Assembly (NCBI GenBank): GCA_964650965.1
Contig: CAZYYO010000043.1
Coordinates: 1-20,907, forward strand
Length of the DNA: 20,907 nt
Reading direction: 5' to 3'
Source of the DNA: CAZYYO01 sp964650965
GTDB taxonomy: Bacteria; Bacillota; Clostridia; Lachnospirales; Lachnospiraceae
In this document: positions 16,487-20,907 of the stretch, in pieces
Layout: every line of letters begins with the position of its first letter
How positions within the stretch are numbered: the stretch's first letter is position 1
Notes under the pieces: model-generated
Database searches by the model: none
What the model saw: only the letters and a program-made list of their open reading frames with translations
What the model was told of the DNA's origin: nothing
Made by a program: the position numbers and the translations under genes

Positions 16487-16530
16487 AACCTCCATTTTGT
16501 ACTTGTTATCACAAGTATAAAACGGAGGTT
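16487..16530 (-). promoter_or_regulatory. 20-bp hairpin burying the pgmB ribosome site
   Basis: The 100-nt gap before pgmB contains two 20-nt arms (16487-16506 and 16511-16530) around a 4-nt loop. In the minus-strand transcript 19 of 20 positions pair, including one G-U wobble, with one A-C mismatch. The pgmB GGAGG (16493-16489) is in the 3' arm, and a short T-rich run (TTTTCTT) follows before the ATG. The core ACTTGTGATAACAAGT is itself a palindrome of operator type. It could act as a ribosome-site lock, an attenuator or a repressor site. Confidence 0.75.
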
Positions 16531-16581
16531 CGTATAATTATTATTAAATTGTGTCTTATTTTACATGTGTTTGTTTATTTT

Positions 16582-18378
16582 TCAGCCTAATTTCATAACA
16601 TCACCATGGGTGATTCCATTTTCATTAAATGCATCTACTCGAACATAATAGTCTCTTCCGTCCACCAACGCTCCAACGCGCTGTTCGTTGCTGTAGGTCA
16701 AGTAGCTGTGGTACAGCTTTTCTGGTGTATGACCCCAGAGAATATTATAACCGGTTGCACCGTTAGCGTTAGCATTTACAATCATATCCATTGGAATTGG
16801 TCTGGTTGCTGTAAAGCTTGCTTTCCCAGGCTTTGCTCCATTTCCCTTACCAAAGACACGAAGGCCGGAGATACAGAATTGCTGGTCATAGGGAACCTGC
16901 AGCATGGTAAGTCTTAAGTAGCGAACCTGCTTACCTTTTTCTATGACTACCAAATCGTGGCTTAAGTCTAAAGCAGACTGAGAACGGTCAGCAATCATGA
17001 AATATTCCTGTCCATCTACTGAGCCCTCCAGGGTCCAACGGGTAGGATAGTCCTTCTCCTCAATATATCTTGCCTGCTCTACGCCTCTTACTTCACCAGG
17101 AATTGGGATTTCAATCTTATCATCTGCAACATTTACCTGAATGGCATGAACGTCATAGGCTTCTCCTAAATCCAACTGTAACCATTCGCCTGCTTCATTG
17201 GTTTTAGAGCGCCACCAATTCTGTACATTTTCATTCACTGCCAGCTGTGGCTCATGTCCTTCTTCATAGGAGGAAGCAGAAATTGTCTTGTTATAGCTTA
17301 AGAGATACCAGTCCGGTTCTCTCCATGGATCCATCTTGCCTGACTCCACAGCAATGGGCCAATCTGCATAGTTCTGATTACAGAACAGGTCTCCATCCTT
17401 ATCAAAGCCAGAAGGCCACACGCCAACACGGCGTTCAAACATATGATTGATACTGATACGCATGGTTGCTGTATGCCACAGATTCTTGTCCTTATCCCAC
17501 ATGGTAGAACCGTGTCCTGCTCCTGGAAGAAAGCTTCCTGGAGAATAGGAATAAGGATTATTTTCTGCTAAGGTAAAGGGTCCTAGGGGGTTATCAGAAA
17601 TATATACTCCATCTGCATAGGTATTATACTGTGCCCCCGGGCAAGCATACTGCAGGTAATATTTCCCTTCGTATTTGTCCATCCACGCACCTTCAATATA
17701 AGGCTTATCCGCATACATTCCTTTAATCATAGGAACCAGATTGGCTGGAATATCCTCTTCCTTCTGATTCTGCATCTTAAGGAATTCCTGGAACTTCATC
17801 TCAATTTCTTCGTCTGTCTTCGGAAGCTCTGTGTTATTCTCACCTACACGCTCATATCCAATGTGGTTGGCATCTCCTCCTACCAGCACAATCCGTTCGG
17901 TCTTAGGAATCATGGTCTCCGGGTCCATTTCTACTCCCCAGATTGGTGTCATATTAGCACAGCCCCAATAGAAATATACCTTACCATCATCATCTACAAA
18001 TAAATTAGGATCCCAGAAATCAAAGGTTCCCTTAATCTCCTCATAAGGTCCCTCTAAAATATTTTTCGTTCTGTAAAAATTACATGGGATGCCTCGCTTA
18101 GATGCACATACATACACATAATCTCCCATAACACGACAGTCTGGTGCGTAATCATATAATGGCAGACTCTCTGGTAGTCTATGGTTCTCCCAGGTCACCA
18201 TATCATCTGATACCCACACGCCTAATGTCATAGATGCGAAGATATAATACCGTCCCTGGAAATAAATCATAGATGGGTCAGCTGCTTCTCTTGCCACCTG
18301 CACCATTCCCTGCATTCTGGGATCTTGGTTAAACTGGTAACGATAGTTAATGTTCAATGGATTACAATAATGTTTCAT
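16582..18378 (-). CDS. GH43-family glycosidase with C-terminal discoidin-like domain
   Basis: This 598-residue enzyme is probably a beta-xylosidase or alpha-L-arabinofuranosidase. The five-bladed propeller (about 1-340) shows the three catalytic carboxylates in context: AADPSMIYF (base, about D34), FDFWDPNLFVDDDG (about D123) and KPYIEGAWM (acid, about E229). LPGAGHGSTMWDKDKNLWH is another typical strand. An F5/8C (discoidin, CBM32-like) domain follows at about 370-500, and a fibronectin III-like domain ends the protein. There is an insertion of about 38 residues rich in Glu, Met and Gln just before the catalytic Glu. No signal peptide is seen. The start at 18378 has AGGAGG 9 nt upstream; an ATG at 18411 has none. 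The gene lies between the oxidoreductase fusion and pgmB. Specificity is inferred only. Confidence 0.9.
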   Translation of the reverse strand: MKHYCNPLNINYRYQFNQDPRMQGMVQVAREAADPSMIYFQGRYYIFASMTLGVWVSDDMVTWENHRLPESLPLYDYAPDCRVMGDYVYVCASKRGIPCNFYRTKNILEGPYEEIKGTFDFWDPNLFVDDDGKVYFYWGCANMTPIWGVEMDPETMIPKTERIVLVGGDANHIGYERVGENNTELPKTDEEIEMKFQEFLKMQNQKEEDIPANLVPMIKGMYADKPYIEGAWMDKYEGKYYLQYACPGAQYNTYADGVYISDNPLGPFTLAENNPYSYSPGSFLPGAGHGSTMWDKDKNLWHTATMRISINHMFERRVGVWPSGFDKDGDLFCNQNYADWPIAVESGKMDPWREPDWYLLSYNKTISASSYEEGHEPQLAVNENVQNWWRSKTNEAGEWLQLDLGEAYDVHAIQVNVADDKIEIPIPGEVRGVEQARYIEEKDYPTRWTLEGSVDGQEYFMIADRSQSALDLSHDLVVIEKGKQVRYLRLTMLQVPYDQQFCISGLRVFGKGNGAKPGKASFTATRPIPMDMIVNANANGATGYNILWGHTPEKLYHSYLTYSNEQRVGALVDGRDYYVRVDAFNENGITHGDVMKLG

Positions 18379-18505
18379 GTCTCTTACCCTCCTGTGTCTA
18401 TAATCTAACATAGATAGCTTTTCTGCTCTATCTAATTTTCAGTTTTTTGTTATAAATTTGCGGATAGTTCCTGTATGAATTTCGTCCTGCTTTGTCTATT
18501 GCTTC

Positions 18506-20647
18506 TTATTGAAGCTGCAGTGCATCCTGGGCATACTCCATTAATTCCAGACGGTTTCCATCCGGGTCTACCAGCCAGAACTGATAAGCACCATCTGCAC
18601 CAAGACTAATCTGAGTATCCGGCTTCACGCCATTGGCTGTTACAGCCTGCCATGCCTGATGAATATCACTCACCTCTAGGCAAATGTGCTGGAACCCATC
18701 ATAGCTGCTTAAGTCCCGCTCCTCTTTCTTAACCTCTCCTGGAACGTGAAACAGCTCCAGATACTGGTGGGGTGCAATTTCAATATAATCAATCCAAGGC
18801 TTATCTCCCATCATGCGAAGTCCCATTAGCATTTCCGGACTTGCCTGTGGATTTTGTTCCATTGCCTGACACAGGTCTGCGAAGGTCAGCGTCATTACCT
18901 TCTTAAGTCCCAATCCCTGACAATAGAAATTCTCCATATTAATGGCATCCTGTACCTGAAATGCCAGCTGGGTGGTATATTTCATTGGGGAGCAGGTCTT
19001 ATGCTCTAAGACTCTCTGGCTGGTGCGGTCTAGTGGTACCAGTGCTTTCCCCTCTGGTCCATATTCTGTAAACTGCACTTCATTTCCGTCAGGATCTATA
19101 ACGGTAATCTCCATAGAACCATCCAGGGTTGGATGAATATCATCCTTTAATTCATAGCCTGCATTTACAATCCGATCCCGCATTTCCTGTATGGAATCTA
19201 CTTCGTAATTCAGCTTGGAATAACCATAGTAATCGCGAACATCTTCCTTATGTTGATTGCTGCGGCCCAGATCATGGAACAGCTCTAAGAACTGATGATC
19301 TGCCAGCTTCATATAGGTAATCCAGGGCTTGTTGGCATTCTCCTGCATTTTCGCTAATATTGCACGTCCTTGCTCCTCATCCATATCCTGGGGCAGATTA
19401 TCTCCCTGCTCCTGCTGCATTTTCTGTGCGAACTTCAGCAATTCACCCATATCGATGGTAAATGCACGCTGCATCCCAAGAACATCCTGATAGAAATGCA
19501 GCATCGCCTCCTCATTTTTCATCTGGAAGGATGCATGCCCAACATTGGTAATTGGTACCGGATGAATGGGCAGCGGTTTTGGTCTCTGGCAGGTAGATGC
19601 AATATCATAGAACTGTCCCTTCTCGCCTCCGTCATAGATTCTGGTTAATACCTCCAGGACATGATAGGCCATTTCCTTGGACACAGGATTAGCTTCCTTA
19701 TTTTGAATTGCCTTTGCCATTTCTGAAGGTCCAACGCCTCTGGAATCATCATCAAAGGGTGAGAAATGCCACAAGGTAACCGGCGGATTAGGAACTCTTG
19801 GGTCCAGTGCATTTGCCAGAAACTTCACTTCACCACCAAACTGATTAGGGTCGGTAAGATAAAGAATTCCCTTGGTTCCATACACTGCAAAATAAGCCTG
19901 ATCCGCCAGCACTGAATCGGCATCCATATGGAAGGTTCCTGTCACGCCATTTTCCAGCTGAACCACTGCAGATACCTGGCTTTCATTTGGCGTATCCATC
20001 ATCTGTCCAAACAGTGGGTCCTGAGGCATAATATTACGGTGCTGCAAATATGGTCTTCCTATGATTCCTCCAACCTTAGCAACCGGTCCTAAGATACTTA
20101 CTAAGGCGGTCATGTAATATACGCCATAATCATTTAAGATACCTGCCCCCGGTTCTCTTAAAAAGGCTACAAAGCTTAACAGTAAATCATTGTTTCGATT
20201 TGCGGATATGGCAAAGGAATGGATTTCCCCAAGAATTCCACTGTCAATTGCCTGTCTTGCACTTTGCAGTGCACCGCCTAAGAAGGTATCCGGGGCCGAT
20301 CCCAGATACAAGCCCTTCTCATTGGCAAGGTTCACTAATTCCTCTGCCTCTGCCAGGTTGGCTGTGATTGTCTTTTCCGTATACACGTGCTTTCCTGCCA
20401 GCAGGGCTGCTTTTATCAACTGATAGTGTGCCCCTACCGGGGTAAGATTCACCACCAGCTCCACCTGTGGATTAGCCAGCAGCTCCTCCACGGTACAAGC
20501 CTGTATCCCATACTTGTCAGCTTTCTTTTTGGCATTCTCCAGGTGATTGGCTGCGATTGCTATTACCGTTAGATTGTCAAATCGCTGCGTCATGTTCTTT
20601 AAGTAGATTTCACTAATCTGTCCTGCCCCAATTACTCCTACGTTCAT
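18506..20647 (-). CDS. Gfo/Idh/MocA oxidoreductase fused to two VOC (glyoxalase-fold) domains
   Basis: This is a 713-residue protein of unusual architecture. Residues 1-355 form a Gfo/Idh/MocA NAD(P)-dependent sugar oxidoreductase: the nucleotide loop GVIGAGQISEIYL, the EKT motif (E91-K92-T93) in place of the usual EKP, and GILNDYGVYY, where D173 is kept and the common catalytic His is Tyr (Y177). Two tandem VOC domains follow (about 366-530 and 553-706), each with a DPDGN turn near its end and the strand HQ(F/Y)LELFH. Gfo/Idh/MocA proteins usually oxidise or reduce a sugar hydroxyl, and VOC domains catalyse metal-assisted isomerisation, elimination or ring opening. A two-step reaction on one sugar is a reasonable guess but unproven. 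A strong AAAGGAGGAGG lies 6 nt before the ATG. It is the first gene of the GH43-pgmB-GH3 operon. No signal peptide is present. Confidence 0.9.
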   Translation of the reverse strand: MNVGVIGAGQISEIYLKNMTQRFDNLTVIAIAANHLENAKKKADKYGIQACTVEELLANPQVELVVNLTPVGAHYQLIKAALLAGKHVYTEKTITANLAEAEELVNLANEKGLYLGSAPDTFLGGALQSARQAIDSGILGEIHSFAISANRNNDLLLSFVAFLREPGAGILNDYGVYYMTALVSILGPVAKVGGIIGRPYLQHRNIMPQDPLFGQMMDTPNESQVSAVVQLENGVTGTFHMDADSVLADQAYFAVYGTKGILYLTDPNQFGGEVKFLANALDPRVPNPPVTLWHFSPFDDDSRGVGPSEMAKAIQNKEANPVSKEMAYHVLEVLTRIYDGGEKGQFYDIASTCQRPKPLPIHPVPITNVGHASFQMKNEEAMLHFYQDVLGMQRAFTIDMGELLKFAQKMQQEQGDNLPQDMDEEQGRAILAKMQENANKPWITYMKLADHQFLELFHDLGRSNQHKEDVRDYYGYSKLNYEVDSIQEMRDRIVNAGYELKDDIHPTLDGSMEITVIDPDGNEVQFTEYGPEGKALVPLDRTSQRVLEHKTCSPMKYTTQLAFQVQDAINMENFYCQGLGLKKVMTLTFADLCQAMEQNPQASPEMLMGLRMMGDKPWIDYIEIAPHQYLELFHVPGEVKKEERDLSSYDGFQHICLEVSDIHQAWQAVTANGVKPDTQISLGADGAYQFWLVDPDGNRLELMEYAQDALQLQ

Positions 20648-20907
20648 GTTCTTCCTCCTCCTTTGGTGCTAATGCTTGGTTGAGTTTGGCATCAGCGGGT
20701 ATAGGTATAGTTTAACACAGGGGGCATTAGATTGGGGGAATATTTTGGGATTTATTTGGGGCGACGTGATGTGGCTGGGGCAGGGGGCTGGTTCCCTTGG
20801 GCGATATGCGGAAATAAGATATGCTAGGTATTCCGGACGGGAGGATGGGAAGTGGACCACGCAAGCGGCTTAAATTCGCCATCCATGGCTCAGTTTAAGC
20901 CTTTCGC
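20648..20907. other. Gene-free leader region rich in G-tracts
   Basis: No convincing gene lies here. Two mirror-image open frames of about 63-65 codons on opposite strands have no family features. The stretch 20720-20787 holds six runs of 3-5 G on the plus strand, and the end of the window holds a stem-loop. The composition differs from the neighbouring coding DNA. It would be the 5' leader or promoter region of the minus-strand fusion-gene operon. No clear -35/-10 pair is visible. Confidence 0.55.
20867..20901. repeat. Two-tier stem-loop near the right edge
   Basis: GGCTTAAA (20867-20874) pairs with TTTAAGCC (20894-20901). An inner GCCAT/ATGGC pairing (20878-20889) sits inside a small internal loop. 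The structure may be a terminator of a gene to the right, part of the leader, or a dispersed palindromic element. Confidence 0.5.

Noticed and set aside
18412..18433. AGATAG/CTATCT hairpin before the GH43 gene as a terminator
   Set aside because: Only six AT-rich pairs with a 10-nt loop and no T run in the minus-strand direction, too weak to support a terminator call.
20669..20873. Overlapping mirror open frames of 63-65 codons on both strands
   Set aside because: They lie on top of each other in a G-rich non-coding stretch. Neither has family features, and the composition rather than coding pressure explains the lack of stops.

Overview
The window looks like chromosomal DNA of a low-to-mid GC Gram-positive anaerobe, most likely a gut Lachnospiraceae/Clostridia member. 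This rests on strong AGGAGG-type ribosome sites, an EFR1-type flavodoxin-ferredoxin, a chromosomal TraX-like gene, a GPH sugar symporter and many cytoplasmic glycoside hydrolases. I see no tRNA, rRNA, CRISPR array, insertion sequence or phage gene. The species call is inference from gene families and style only.

Region A (1-2111, minus strand) is a compact alkylation-damage operon. It reads AlkA-type glycosylase, AdaA-type sensor/activator, a small ABM-fold protein, and an Ogt methyltransferase cut by the left edge. Upstream lies an EFR1 flavodoxin/ferredoxin protein (2177-2923). A 29-nt near-copy of the ogt 3' end sits at 2966-2994, directly behind this block, so a direct repeat brackets about 2.9 kb. 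This suggests a past recombination or insertion.

Region B (2996-4898, minus strand) is a translationally linked pair: a membrane-anchored GGDEF diguanylate cyclase followed by a TraX-family membrane protein. A roughly 300-bp gene-free gap (4899-5203) follows. It holds repeated CTTGCCC/GGGCAAG motifs forming hairpins, and a 14-bp perfect stem-loop.

Region C (5204-20647) is a glycan-utilisation locus. Minus-strand genes are a GH3 beta-glucosidase/xylosidase, a Cthe_2159-like beta-helix lipoprotein and an AraC-family regulator. Divergent from the regulator, a GPH symporter and a GH39 beta-xylosidase run on the plus strand to a bidirectional terminator (13943-13981). Converging on that terminator is a minus-strand operon: Gfo/Idh/MocA-VOC-VOC fusion, GH43 enzyme with discoidin-like domain, beta-phosphoglucomutase, and a NagZ-clade GH3. 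None of the hydrolases has a signal peptide. Oligosaccharides are therefore probably imported, partly by the GPH symporter, and degraded inside the cell. The xylosidase-type families point to a hemicellulose-like or decorated glycan, but the substrate cannot be read from sequence.

The most unusual items are: the 713-residue Gfo/Idh/MocA-VOC-VOC fusion, whose two VOC domains have lost complementary metal ligands; a 20-bp hairpin burying the ribosome site of the beta-phosphoglucomutase gene; Met/Gln-rich helical insertions in several unrelated enzymes of the locus; and a G-tract-rich leader upstream of the fusion gene.
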